From assembly GCA_000711775.1 (NCBI GenBank), contig ARYC01002514.1:1-64000 (forward strand): 64,000 bases of DNA, in the 5' to 3' direction. The translations under genes and the position numbers were made by a program. Of this stretch, positions 25,359-37,814 are shown one piece after another; the stretch's first letter is position 1; every line of letters starts with the position of its first letter. The notes beneath the pieces were generated by a model. The model saw nothing but the letters and a program-made list of their open reading frames with translations, searched no databases and was not told the origin of the DNA. This DNA is from Oxytricha trifallax. Taxonomy: Eukaryota > Ciliophora > Spirotrichea > Sporadotrichida > Oxytrichidae.

Positions 25359-25635
25359 ATAAGAAGTTATTCTCTGTATTTTTTATGCAACCATGAATTA
25401 TTTAATTTAAATTTTTTATCTTGAATTGACAAGCATTCAAAGGCTCCCATAGTAGCACTAGGTATTATTATTATTATTAAATCTATAATTCTACTTATAT
25501 GATAATAAATTTAATTAAGATTTTTTTGCATTAAAACTATATTATAAACCTAGCATTTATTAAATTTCATTTACTATATTTTTATTATTTAGAATTTAAA
25601 GCGAAATTGATTATTATATTAGGTATTTGATCAGT

Positions 25636-25745
25636 CACCAGGCAGCGAGGATGTGACCACCTCGCCTTGCAGCTGAAGGAACCTGGTTTAAACCCCCACT
25701 ATCCACAAATGGTTGTCACATGCGAAAGATATCTTGCCTCTAGCT
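25636..25745 (+). other. degenerate tRNA-like / SINE-like sequence
   Basis: The 110 bp GC-richer island reads like the promoter-bearing head of a tRNA-derived SINE: an A-box-like GCAGCGAGGATG, then ACCTCGCCTTGCAGCTGAAGG with a CCTT/AAGG stem around a 7 nt loop, then a B-box-like GGTTTAAACCCC. T-arm pairing is poor and position 33 is C, so it is unlikely to be a functional tRNA. No second copy found in the window. Confidence 0.4.
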
Positions 25746-25849
25746 TGATCATCACTACATATGCATGTTTGGCCACTGATCAGGATCTTCAGTTAGTGGT
25801 CACTTATGAACAGCAGTAATGAAGAGGCACTTCCTTAGATTTTCAATTC

Positions 25850-27740
25850 TATTAAATTCATTGAAGCGACACCAGAGACAACTCCTTTTACAAGAAGGAA
25901 AAATATTATAGATATGATTGTCATGCTTCACTTAATAAACTCTATTTACTCAAATTAAAAGTGATTTATTTATAAATTAACTAATAACCTTTCTTAATTT
26001 TAATTGACTTTTTTTATTTCCCTTTTCTATAATACTTTTATAAAATAAAAATATTCAAACTGAATATATAGTCCGATAATTTCAATTAAAATTGATGTCA
26101 TCAATTTACTACATGAAGATTATTCAACAATTCTTAATTTACTCATTGATATATAATAGATTTTTGAGATAATATTGTTGGTGAAATTGATTTATCTATT
26201 ACATGATATAGACTATTCTAATTATATATCAACTTAAATAATAAAATTTTAATCTAAATTGTCAAATATTTACTCTCTTTTCTTCTATATATGCAATTAT
26301 CTTGAAGAAAGAACTTATTCCAACTAGCTATTGATTGATTTCTATAATTTTTCACTGCAGTTTGAAAACCATTTTCATTCAAACCACGATAATAATCATC
26401 ACTTACTGATACCTTAACTGGAAATATTAAACTCGTTAAAATTTTATTTAATGTTTACCATAAAGCTGATATAAAAAATTCCAAAACAAATTAATATATA
26501 TTCTTACGCAAATAATCATACATAGATCTAACACAGGTTAAAGGAGAAACAAAGTAAAGCCCAAACAATTTTATTAAATGCATATATTCAGGTTGAAAAG
26601 AATTAGATTGCTTGTATGTTATCATTATTTATGCTGTCCTTCTATGATTTCTTATGTTATTGCAAGATTTTTAATTAAGTTAAATATAATCAAAATTAAA
26701 ATTGTTAAAGCTCATTAATATAGGAATTTATGGTTATGCAATCTACTATATAATTTTATCATATTATTTCTTATATACTATTTTGTCTAGACATATTTTG
26801 TTCCTCTTTTTGCTAATTCCTTTTATATACATTTCTTCTTCATTAAATTCGACGATATTATCACTGAATTATTTATAAAGATTTAACTATATGCTATTTA
26901 ATAGGAATAAATGATTAATATTTAATAGAAATATTTATTTATTTGTAAATACTAACCTAACATATAAACTAATAGCTGATACAATAATGTATTTGATGGA
27001 AGATTAAAAAGAATCTGATTAAAATCAAGAATATTTTAGATTCAAGAATTAATAAATATTAGGACATGTTTTTCCCGAAGTAGATATAAATAATGTTCTC
27101 ACTTGGTTGTTCATTGCATTTTAAAATTTATAATTTAAGAACACATTGTGCTGGATCTTAACTATTTTCATTCGCATTTGTTAGGGAGTTATTCCTGCTT
27201 TGTTATTCAATCAAAGCCTATTTTTATTTAGGATATCTCTAGTTGAATATTGGATTTTTCCAAGAATTATAATGAAAAACTTATTCTAACGCGTCCATTA
27301 TCCATTCAACTATAGCAGCAATATGTCTATAATAATTAACACAATTTAGTTATTTACAGTTTGGCAAATTAAACATATTTAATTACATCCAAATTACCTG
27401 AAATGTTAGATGTGATAATTATGGTATCTGAAGTTAAAGGTTATTATATAATTGTTAAGTAAATACTTTCTTCATTATATTAAGGATTTTTGCTAAAGAC
27501 AAATCTTCATTTTATATAAAAGCATAATTTTTGAGTGAATAAAGAGATTGAATTAGTAAAATATACATGAGATAAATATATCGAGAAGAATTAGATGTAT
27601 ATGAAACAGTTTTGATTTTACTGATAGTTTAGAAAATTAGTTTAGTAGTATGTGTAATAAGTGCTTAAGTAAGCATGATAGATAATCTGCGTATCTTTGA
27701 TCATATTAATGCGCTGTAATGCTGAGTTAGTTAGGGCACT
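25850..27740. other. long AT-rich spacer
   Basis: About 1.9 kb of AT-rich DNA. I see no protein-like frame, transposon end or RNA gene that I can defend. Confidence 0.4.
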
Positions 27741-27744
27741 TTTA

Positions 27745-28058
27745 TTTTACTTTGAATGTTATTGTTAGATGGAGTATTGAATTAGTATTTATTTATAGGA
27801 TCAGAGGAATACTCAGTAGCTACAGAAGCACTCCCATAGAGAATACCTCAAGACAGCAAATGAGTTCCAGTAGACTGCCCAAGCTTTTCAGATTAAATTA
27901 TGTGGTTTCATATCTCCATAGTATACATTTCTCTAGTGTAAGACTTAAACATGAGTGTTGAATGTGCATTATTATTGAAGTTGTGAGAGGTTGTACGAGG
28001 AGGTAGATGCTTGTGTCTGTTGACTATAGGTTCCTTTACCAGTTACAGTGTTATCCAT
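27745..28058 (-). pseudogene. protein-kinase-like gene fragment
   Basis: On the minus strand ATG 28058 starts a Ser/Thr/Gln-rich frame leading to HQRNVYYGDMKPHNLI. In kinases of ciliates the catalytic loop often reads YYGDMKP-x-NL in place of HRDLKPEN, so this is very likely the catalytic-loop segment. Downstream in another frame VFSMGVLLQLLSIPL resembles subdomain IX (DVFSxGxxL). The DFG and APE segments between them are missing, so this is a deletion relic or part of a gene assembled from several segments. Confidence 0.5.
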
Positions 28059-28079
28059 GATTTCGAGTAGTTGCTCATA

Positions 28080-29330
28080 CTTATTTATCAATATAATTAA
28101 AATGTATTAAATAGATTAGTAATTATTATTCGTTTCACCTATTTTTAACATTCTTTTATCTAATCAACTAAGAATTTTCGTTATTTGGTTTCATGAATAA
28201 TCAAATTATAAATGCAACAAACTATATTAATTTAGATAAGATAATTAAAATATCTGTGATTAATTTATTATATAACAATATATGTAAAAATTCACTTCAC
28301 ACCCTTAATTTATAATCTAGAGGTAAAGAGTAAAAAAAAGATTAAATCTAATAAAAGAAGAAATACTAGCATAGGTCTAAGTTTCTTCAATATACGTTGT
28401 TGTTTTTTTTCTTTATAAGAAACTGAAATAGTTCTTACAACCCAAATTTTCATGAAGAAAAAAGTACTATATAATATAATTCTCACTTTTTGACCTATTA
28501 TATTTAGTAATATTTAAGTTGAAATTGTTAAACTATTAGACAGTAGAAATAAGCAAAAACATTATACATTGAGATGATTATATATCAAAATACAATTTAA
28601 AATAGTATTTAGAAATTATCCAAGTATTGCCACAGGGAAAACTGTCAAAAGTAGCAGGCTAGAACATATAAATTCAGATAAATATAAAGAATAAAACAAT
28701 CTTAAAGTCAAATAAGTAAGGTTGTTTATGCCTGATAAAATAATAAAAAGCAATTATGAATGAATGTCAGAAATTGTTTTTATTATAAAAGAATCCAAGA
28801 AATATTTATAATCAATTTATTTAAGAATTCTAAAAAGATTATATTATAACTAAATTGGAAAGTAAGAAACATTTTTTTAAATATAATACAAATGGAAAAG
28901 TAAAATATAAAATATCTTAGGAAAAGTAATAATGTAAGACACTTAAAAAATAGACTAAAAAGGATGCAAAAGAAAAAAGATTATAATAATGTAAATAACG
29001 AATAGGAATATCTTAAACATTAAACATTAAAACATTTTATTATAAATCTCAAACAATCAATAAAAACAAAGCATTAAAAATGTAAAAAAATGATTAAATA
29101 AAAAAAAGCTTGATAAAAGAGTAAATTTAATTCAAATAGGAGTTTTTAAAAAGTTAAATTCAAATTTAAATAAATCAATAATTATTGTAGCAATTTGGTT
29201 TCTTTTCATTTAATTAACTAAGTACTTATATATAGGGGGTTTTCACAAAACAGAAAGCAACCAAATCTCAAAGGCTAGTATTTAAACAAATTAATAACAT
29301 TAATCATTCTTAAATTTTATTCCTAACTGC
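28080..29330. other. AT-rich spacer
   Basis: AT-rich DNA; nothing supported. Confidence 0.4.
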
Positions 29331-30700
29331 ATCTTTAGGGATACTCCATGCAAGACCCCCTACTCATTCCTCATTGAAGACCACTAGCAATAAGTGACCT
29401 CGAAGTCAGTGCAGCTGTTGCCCTCAGTGCTGACCCCAAGGATGGAGAGTAACTAGTAGCAGTAGCCATCGATGAGATGGCAGGGGATGGCCCCAAGTTG
29501 ACATGCTTATTGGCGAAGATCTGTCCAGAAGACCATTCTGCAAAGAGCATTAGGCTTAATGTCGACTCTCTCTGACCCTCACACCATCTACTGCCACCGG
29601 GATCGCATCCAGCAGACCGTGGAGTGCCACCTGGCAGTGAGGCGCCTGACATTCGCGTTGTGGACGCCCAGCAAGAAAAACGAGGAGGCCATTGGAATCG
29701 TTAAGATTAAGGATAAAGTCTAGAACTCATCACTCACTGCATAAGACGCGCCCAAGGCAAGAGGTAGGGCCCTATCTAGTACATAGTCAACAACCAGCGA
29801 CAGCTATCGACGATTGGCCGACACTTGTTTTCGTCATCACAGTTAGAGTTCACTCAGACTGGTCACTCGCTATCAGTGGTGCCCTTCACCGAATGTGCCG
29901 ATCCCCCGAAAGCTGCTTGCTGAAAGAAGAATCTTTGGTGTGCCTAACGGCTAGCTTTAAGCATGTTATCGATTTCCTCTGAACAAAAAGGGAATCCGCC
30001 AAGGGCATCCCGCCGCAAACATGGGGATGAGAACTGGCCACTAGAGGAAGGGGAGAAGTCTGTAGTGATCTGCAGGTATATTGTCTAATTGATCAGCATC
30101 ATCGTTCCAACTGCCAAGGTAATGGGTCTCGGGGCGCTCGCTCAATGCCACAAAAATAGGATATCTACTTATCTTGTCAAATCATAGATTTCTAAGTCGG
30201 AGACCCCATCTCCGTAGAGAAAAACATGGAAAATCGCGTGGGGCTTCTGGACGCCTCCCACTCTAAGATCTTCCCGTGACTTCCCCTGCAATACTGGTTT
30301 GACACAAATGCCGAGAAGCCCAATGTGGAGACCACCCTCAAGCTGATGAGTAAGTCAAGGAGAGAGGAGAAACTCGTGATAGGGGGTGTTATTGAGGAGA
30401 AAGAGCCAGAAAGGCGCGAGAAAAGAGACGATGTCGATGGCAACTACAGAAGAGGATGCATGGCTTGAACGGAGGAATCAGAGGCGGCAGAGATGATAAT
30501 ACGAAGATGGCAGATGCCTTGGAGCTAGACCACAAAGAGATAGATCAGAAAATGACAATACAGTAGAGAGACCAGCAATTGAGGAATCGCAGGAGGCAGA
30601 AGAGTAGGTCAGAAAATTTTTTATGACAAAGAAGCAAAGGAGATTGTAAGAGAGAGGAGACATGCAAAATGAAAAGATTTGTTGAGAGAACAAATGGAAA
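29331..30700 (+). pseudogene. GC-rich coding-like island, unidentified
   Basis: Local GC is about 50%, far above the window. Plus-strand frames with strong C/G third positions are visible: SDLEVSAAVALSADPKDGEQ (~29395-29575), SDPHTIYCHRDRIQQTVECH (~29570) followed by RRLTFALWTPSKKNEEA, and a third at ~30195-30470 (DPISVEKNMENRVGLL, KPNVETTLKLMSKSRREE) with one TGA. Different frames and a TGA suggest decay. C/G-ending codons are typical of highly expressed hypotrich genes, so it may be a relic of one; horizontal origin is the alternative. No family recognised. Confidence 0.45.
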
Positions 30701-30720
30701 ACTAAAAGCATTAATAATAA

Positions 30721-31085
30721 TCAGCAACTGAATCTATAAAGTAACTATAATGAATATGAATAAAAGTAAATTAAGTATTTATAATTAGATTGTTCATATA
30801 AATTGGCTCGATAATTAAGACATTTAAATAATTAAGATGGATTTGTATTTGATTTTCTTTCTCACTTATTTTTACATTTTTTTATTTAAATAAACAGAAA
30901 ATAAAGTAATAAATGTTTATAAAAAATATACAATATTAATATATAATTCAAAGTAAATAAGTATAATAATTAAATAAAAACAATATCCTGACTCGGTGTG
31001 ATCCATTGGCAGCTATCAAAGAAGTCTTTGTTTTTTTAGCTGATATATTCGATAAAAATATTCCTTGCATCATTAGATTTTTCTA
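30721..31085. other. AT-rich spacer
   Basis: AT-rich DNA; nothing supported. Confidence 0.4.
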
Positions 31086-31089
31086 AGCC

Positions 31090-31255
31090 ATGTTCAAGAG
31101 TGTATTCGAAAAATGACTGAAATTGACCAAATCCAAATGCGTGAATGGGTCATGATTAATGAGTATAGTAGTGCAAGAAAAAATTATTCGAATTTTACAG
31201 ATCCTATTGCTCTATGTTGCTTAAAAGGGGATAATTAATGTGTTAATGCCTTATG
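31090..31255 (+). CDS. short coding-like segment
   Basis: A plus-strand frame contains RKMTEIDQIQMREWVMINEY and SNFTDPIALCCLKGDNQ before a TGA near 31253. Composition is protein-like and GC falls on either side. Isolated, unidentified; possibly a macronuclear-destined segment. Confidence 0.3.
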
Positions 31256-32145
31256 AAAAATATGCAAATATTCAATAAATTACAATAGTCAAGGATTAAT
31301 TAGTCGCATAAAGTAACAATTAGGCAGTAAAAACGTTTTTCCTCGACTTACGTGGTCACATTATCAAAACACTAAGACACGGATGTCTGACATAAAGCTA
31401 AATTTTTTAATTAAAAATTAATTGATAAATCAAAAATTCAAATATTTAATTCAATGAGGCCTTCTTCTGAATTAAATAAGACTTTAAATCTCCTTTTTCG
31501 ACTTTAAAATAATATTTCTATTGATCCTTTTTAGTTACTCCACGATCTTATCTCTGATCCTTATCGTTACTAAACAAGTCTCTCTAACTCTGTGTTTGTC
31601 AATTACAGCCAATTTTCTAAGCCCTTCCAGTCTAGGATATCATCGAATTTATTAATAAATCGTATTAAGAATTCTTAATTAGCTTAATTCTTTACCTAAA
31701 GGGGTAAATACTTTTCCGAGCAATTGGGAAATTTCTCGTTTCAATCCTTTCCTATTACCCCATTCTAGAGTGGCAATCAACGGTACTTCTAAAAGCACAG
31801 ATGGCCGTAATGTTGCTACAATGCCTATTTTTAAAGAGTTCACATGCCAAGATATATTATGATTTAGCGGCTAAAGCATTTAATTCATTCAAAAGAGAAA
31901 TGGCTTCCAGATTAACCAAACGACTAAACAATGGCATATTCATAATGGACTAATCAATCACACCCCACTGTAAATTGTTCACAATGATCGATCTAACATG
32001 CCCAGAGAAATCTCTGATTTACTAGATTATCTAGCAGATAAGCTATTTAAGACAGAAGAATTTAATTTCAGACTTAATTAATAAGCGCTCTTTTTAATTA
32101 AGATATAATAGTAATTTAAATTTAGAGCGATAAAAAGCCCGCAAA
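31256..32145. other. mixed AT-rich flank of element copy 2
   Basis: Moderately AT-rich DNA with scattered higher-GC patches (31540-32000). No frame I can defend on either strand, and no terminal repeat of the element found. Confidence 0.3.
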
Positions 32146-33218
32146 ACATAAAATGCAAGCACTTCATTTAGAAAAGCAAGAACGTTCAGCAGAATAATCA
32201 GAAAGTACAGAGATTTTAAGGAAAGACTCATAAAAAAATTGCCCAGCATTGCCATTGACTAAGCTTCAAGCAACTGCTCCGAGGTAAACCATAATCAGAG
32301 CTCATACATTAACTAAGGTCCTCCTAAAGTTGCCGCTTTCTAAAAAAGAGATCGAAAAGCCAAATACGAAGAAGCAGAGCACCCAGATCTTATTGATATA
32401 GCAAAAATTATCTTGCCAGTTAACAATTATGACATTAGCAAGATCCTAGATCTGGAGGAGTTCAAGCCACTCATAGGTTCCCGAGATCTCACAAAGTATG
32501 TCAGCAAATTCATCCTAAATATAACGACTTAGAGCTAATCTAAATAAGTCAAAGACTAAAAGTCTAAAGATCTTAATGAAATATAAATTCAGGCTAAAGT
32601 CTAGATGAAAGTAAAAGGCTCTGAATAAGTTCTCTAGAATGGGAAGGAGCTCGTTGACGAAAGGATTGAAAGCCACAATTCTCAAGTGAACTACGGTGCT
32701 AAAATTCAATCAGAAATCACCTCCCACTATATTCGGGAATTCATGATCCTAAAACCACAAGAGAGGCAGGATTTCATCTTTAAGAAGATCTTTAATAGGA
32801 ACAGCTAGAGTCTTCTCGAGTTTCTTTAGAATCTTAAATCAGTCTGCTAGGAAAACCTGTACGAAGACATGTTCAGGAACATCTATGAATTAAATCAAAG
32901 AGATCAAGTGACCCTTAAAATCAAAACCCCCCTCTTTCTCTCCTCTCTGCTAACTATTGATACGAAATCATTGAGATTGATGAGACCCTTTTATAGAGCT
33001 CCCTAATTCTTCTCGCCTAACTACCTAATAACGTGTAGGCTTTGGGCTTATCAAACTACATTTTCATTAACGAGTCAGAGTGCCTGTAAAGATTGCAGGA
33101 TGAACTAGCAGACTTAGACAAAGCCATCATAGACATCATTCTACTGATGATAGGCACCTTTCAGCAGTTCAAGATTGATTCGTAAGCAGATAGGCTGCTT
33201 CCCAATACATTTAGCTAA

Positions 33219-33753
33219 AATAGCATTTTTTGGTAAATAAATTAACTAAATCAACTTTAATACATTTCTTTTATTTATATTAATTTTATTGTATTTTTAG
33301 GTACTCTACCGCATTTAAGCTGTTTTGCGGTAGAGTACCTTAATTATATTAATTAAAAAATAAATTAATTTTAAATGCTATATTTAAGAATGAAATGCAG
33401 TTTATATAAAACGTAATATGTAATAAAATTTTATTTAAATATTATGAATAAACTGTAAATGCTGCCAAATAAAGGAACAAGATTTTAAGATTCAAGCTTT
33501 AAATTTAAATAATTTATTAATTACTACTAATGAATATTAATTATTTTATTACATATTACGTTTTATATAAACTGCATTTCATTCTTAAATATAGCATTTA
33601 AAATTAATTTATTTTTTAATTAATATAATTAAGGTACTCTACCGCAAAACAGCTTTAATGAGGTAGAGTACCTAAAAATACAATAAAATTAATATAAATA
33701 AAAGAAATGTATTAAAGTTGATTTAGTTAATTTATTTACCAAAAAATGCTATT
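33219..33753. mobile_element. fold-back element I (535 bp, 8 bp TSD)
   Basis: Two arms of about 218 bp are near-perfect inverted repeats (terminus AATAGCATTTTTTGG), separated by ~90 bp. Both ends are flanked by the same 8 bp, TTAGCTAA (33211-33218 and 33754-33761), which is itself palindromic. Each arm carries its own 13 bp hairpin, GGTACTCTACCGC with GCGGTAGAGTACC. No coding capacity. The insertion splits the SecA-like gene where copy 1 is uninterrupted. Confidence 0.9.
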
Positions 33754-35327
33754 TTAGCTAATTGCTATGTCTCAACAAGCCTTTTATTCAGATTCTTAAA
33801 GAAGGTCAGGGCTTAAGACTGATTCGCCACATTCCAATCAATGTAGTGGGAGACTTCATTCAAATCTGCTCACTCTCAAGTGTAACTCTATATTAAAAGC
33901 TGGATAACTTCAATCGCACCTTGAGTGAAATTTTCTTTTCGAAGTGGGACTTTATTGACCAGGAAGACTTTATTTTATACTTCTCATTGATATCACAGGA
34001 GTTAAATAGAAATCACAGGAGTTAAGACTGGGAATCCTTATTCTCTTTGGGTTTCAAAGCTGGACGAGATATCAGATCTTGGAAAGAACTTTGCGTACAT
34101 TTATCAAGAAAAGGGAATGAGATAAAGGCGAGAAATCATTCAAGATTGCCTTCGGGCTGACTTTACTAAGCTAAATTAGCTCTTAAACTTTTCAAACAAG
34201 ACAAGTAATTTTACTGAGGAAGAAAAGAAGTGATTACTGACTTAGTTCAGAAAGCTCAACAAAGACTCTTAGTCTTTAGTAGAATTTTACAAAAATATGT
34301 CCTTCAAAGCCTTTCAGTAAACAAACCAGCAGGTAAGACTTCAGCAAATACTGGGCTTCAGCTTCCTCACTCTTCAAAAGCTCGCCCTCAACTTCCTGAC
34401 TTGGGAAGATTCCCGGTTCACATTTGTAAATTTTGGAGTAGACAAGGGCAAGACTTTGCTCTGCTCTACATTTGAGGTTCTTCATGCTAAGAGTTCTAGA
34501 AAAGCTGTTTTTGTAATAGGAAAAAATGATCACTTGATACTGCGAGATGAGAAAAAGTTTGAAGTTATGATTACTAGCTTAGATCTAAATGTCAATGTTA
34601 ACCAGTATGAGAACAAGGACGGCGCTTACTATATGACGCAAAAGCACTTGTAGTCCATAATAGACAATGAGGAATTTTAAATGATATGGAGCAAATCAAT
34701 CGTCATGATTGATAAGTATTACTTGATCTGATTTTAGGGAAATGTTTAGTAAATGGAAAATACTCTGCGATTCTTCCATAGAGCTGTGCGAGTAGTTGGG
34801 TTTAATGGCTCGAGCTTACTGCCAAGGAGCAAAAATGCCTCTCGCTTGCTTTCAAAACTTAAGAGGTGATATTTCCAAAGCTCAGCAGCATGATTGGAAA
34901 CAAAAGGATCAAACTCGAATAGGAATTAGTGAAAATAATCTCGTTGATTTTTGCTGGAGAATCTACAGCATGGCATCTGATTATTGCAAGCTCGCTCCTG
35001 TTATCATAGTATCTTAACATTCTTACACTTTTATCGATAACTACTTTCAAAAATTTCAGCAACTACGATTCTTTCCTATGAAAAACTTGAAGGGGACAAA
35101 ACTAAAAGCTTAGTTTTACTCAATGTTTGCGAGTAAAAATTGGGAAGGTCTCTTTGGAGTCTTTCTGCTCAATGAATATCAAGGCAGAGGCAAGGACTTG
35201 AAAACATCGAACGAAATCGAATTTAACGGTGGACTGTTTCTGATAGTTGTTGATATTTTTTCAAGTAGATCTACCTAGCAAATACTTGGTAGGGTTGGAG
35301 ATTGCACCGCAAGGGTACTTAAAAACG

Positions 35328-36793
35328 GGTGTTGACGTCAGGATGTCCCAGCGTCGTCAGGACGTCCCAGGGTCATCAGGGCGTCCCAGCCACGATCAGG
35401 ACGTCCTAGGTGACATCATGACGTCCCAACTCATGAATATTAAAATAATCAATACCCCAAAACCCCATAATTGTTTATATGTGTTATATTGATTAGAGTA
35501 TTATTGGGGATATGAGACTCTTTTTCATTAATTTCATCTTTGTTAGATTCAATGTTATTTATTATTATCAGGACGGAGAATTTATTCTTTTATTTTATAT
35601 CATCACGACATGTGGATAACTGTTGTGGAGAAATTTATCATGTAAAATAATTTGAATGAAATCTCATTATTTTGGCTTAGTTATATAAATAAACTATTTA
35701 AATTTTAATAAAACTGCTTCTTATAATTCTTTGAGACTCCATTTTTTCATTTTTTTTAAATTCTTTTGTAACAATATAGTTTTAGCATTTTAGTAAATGA
35801 TGCCAACTAGGCTTTGAATTAAATTAAAACTATTCCATTAAAACTTCAATATAATAAAACCTGGATCTAATTAAGTTTTGGTACTATTAAAGTGATGTAC
35901 CAATTAAGCTTAAAAGGATTTAGTACTAGTACTTATTAAATTAAAACACATAGAGTGCTAATTTAATGGAATTAAATTGGTAAAAATAAGGAAATAAAGC
36001 TCTGAAATTTGTTACTCTTTTGTTAAAACTTTCTCCATTTCGTTAGAGAGTTTTACCTCCTATAAGATGTTTATAAGAGGTATAAGAATTTATAGAAATT
36101 TTTACTACTTATTTTTGAGATTTAAATCCATTTATAATACTTTTAGTTCTAAGAGATTATAAGATTGAAGCTATTAATCACCTTAAAATCACTCATTTCA
36201 AGAATATTTTTATTTAAATTATACTTATTTACTTTTTGTCTTTGGTTAAAAATATTTTAATTAAAAACGCAATATAAAAGAAATTAAAGTATTGAGTTGA
36301 ATTTAAAAATAATTTACGTTGAAAATTTCAAAAAAGTTGTGCATAATATCACAAATTTTTAAAAATGATTCAATCATTAATTTCCTTAAAATAATCATTC
36401 AAAGTGAAAACATACGAGAAAAATGAATAAAATAATAAATATCAATCAAAATTTCTTTTTATTAAAAAAAGTGTTTTACTATATATATAATCATGAGATA
36501 ATTTTAATTTGATTATAGAAACAGATCATAACAAATTTTCATATTTAATTAACTAGTGTAAAAATGATACTTCCTAACAATAGGTAATCTAGTCTCTAAC
36601 AATACCCTATCAACAATAGAACACTTATTAATTTTATCATGTGGTAGGATTTTGGAATTTTATTATTCTATGTTTTTATATGTTGGGACGTCTTGACGAG
36701 GCTGGGACGTCCTGACGTCATCTGGGATCTTGGGACATCCTGAAGACACTGGGACATCCTGATCGTACCTGGGACGTCCTGACGTCAACACCC
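35328..36793. mobile_element. fold-back element II (1466 bp) with iterated GACGTC termini
   Basis: The ends begin GGGTGTTGACGTCAGG in inverted orientation. Each end (about 35328-35435 and 36680-36793) holds about five imperfect ~20 bp units of the type GTCAGGACGTCCCAG. The flanking 8 bp are TTAAAAAC (left) and TTACAAAC (right), a target duplication with one difference. The ~1.2 kb interior is AT-rich with no supported ORF. It disrupts the SecA-like frame just after the arginine-finger motif. Confidence 0.85.
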
Positions 36794-37248
36794 TTACAAA
36801 CAAATAATTTACAAGCAAGGCTCTAAAGAAACACCCGAGCAAGTGATTTAAATGCATCAGTAATGGGTCGAGAAAGATTTTCATATGAATATTGCTGCTC
36901 TTCAGACTATCCTGAGCTATTAGTAATGGTGTGAGGAAGATATGGCAGTCCAAAAATCAAACTGCAATTAGGAAGCTTCCAAAGGTTAACAAGCTCTGTG
37001 AGCTGAAAATGGTCATGGAGATATGGGGTGAAGCAGCAATTCTCACTCAAACTAATCTCAAAAAAGGAGACCAAGTTTAAAGTGTCAAAGCTCAAAATTA
37101 GGAGTCAAAGCTACAAATATTCAGAACGATGGTAACTCCTTGAATAATTCAGAGCCTTACCTGAAAATATGGATTCAATTGCAATTATTAATGAAGATGA
37201 GATTGATTCAAATGACCTTCCTTAACCTACAATTAAATTTAAAGCCTT

Positions 37249-37814
37249 GGGGGGCCATATCTGAACCAAAGATATTCTTTTTAGTTTAAACAAGTTTGCG
37301 TACTTGGTCAGGGTAAAATTAAGGTCAAAGAACACGAAAAATTTTTTTTAAATACGAGAGATTTCTCTGCAGTGTTAAAAACACATAAAAAGAGTATCAG
37401 TTTTATCTTAAAATTAAATTAATTTTTATATTTTTTTGTGCAATTTTTAATCTTCAAACTATATTACTTATTCAAAATCTTGTTGATAAGTTATCTTACA
37501 AGATATTATAAGATCAAAATTCTAATTTTAATAATGCATGATATATTCAAGTTATTTATTCTTGAAAGATAACTTATCAACAAGATTTTGAATAAGTAAT
37601 ATAGTTTTGAAGAATATAAATTGCACAAAAAATATAAAATTAATGTAATTTTATGATAAAACTGATACTCATTTATGTTTTTTAAACTCTACAGAGAAAT
37701 CTCTCGTATCTAAATATAATTTATTCGTGTTCTCTAACCCTAATTTGACCCTGAGCAAGTACGCAAACTTATTTAAACTAAAAAAAATATCTTTGGTCTA
37801 GATATGGCCTCCCC
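37249..37814. mobile_element. fold-back element III (566 bp, 8 bp TSD)
   Basis: Long inverted repeat starting GGGG(G/A)GGCCATATCT, arms of about 250 bp with ~90% match, short AT-rich centre. Flanked by identical 8 bp AAAGCCTT at 37241-37248 and 37815-37822. No ORF. Removing it and one duplication joins FKAL and SKSKNSKK in the SecA-like tail. Confidence 0.9.

Noticed and set aside
25463..25480. ATT trinucleotide run as a meaningful repeat
   Set aside because: Short microsatellite expected in AT-rich DNA.
32515..32709. Minus-strand ORF inside SecA copy 2
   Set aside because: Shadow of the plus-strand SecA-like frame, which aligns to copy 1.
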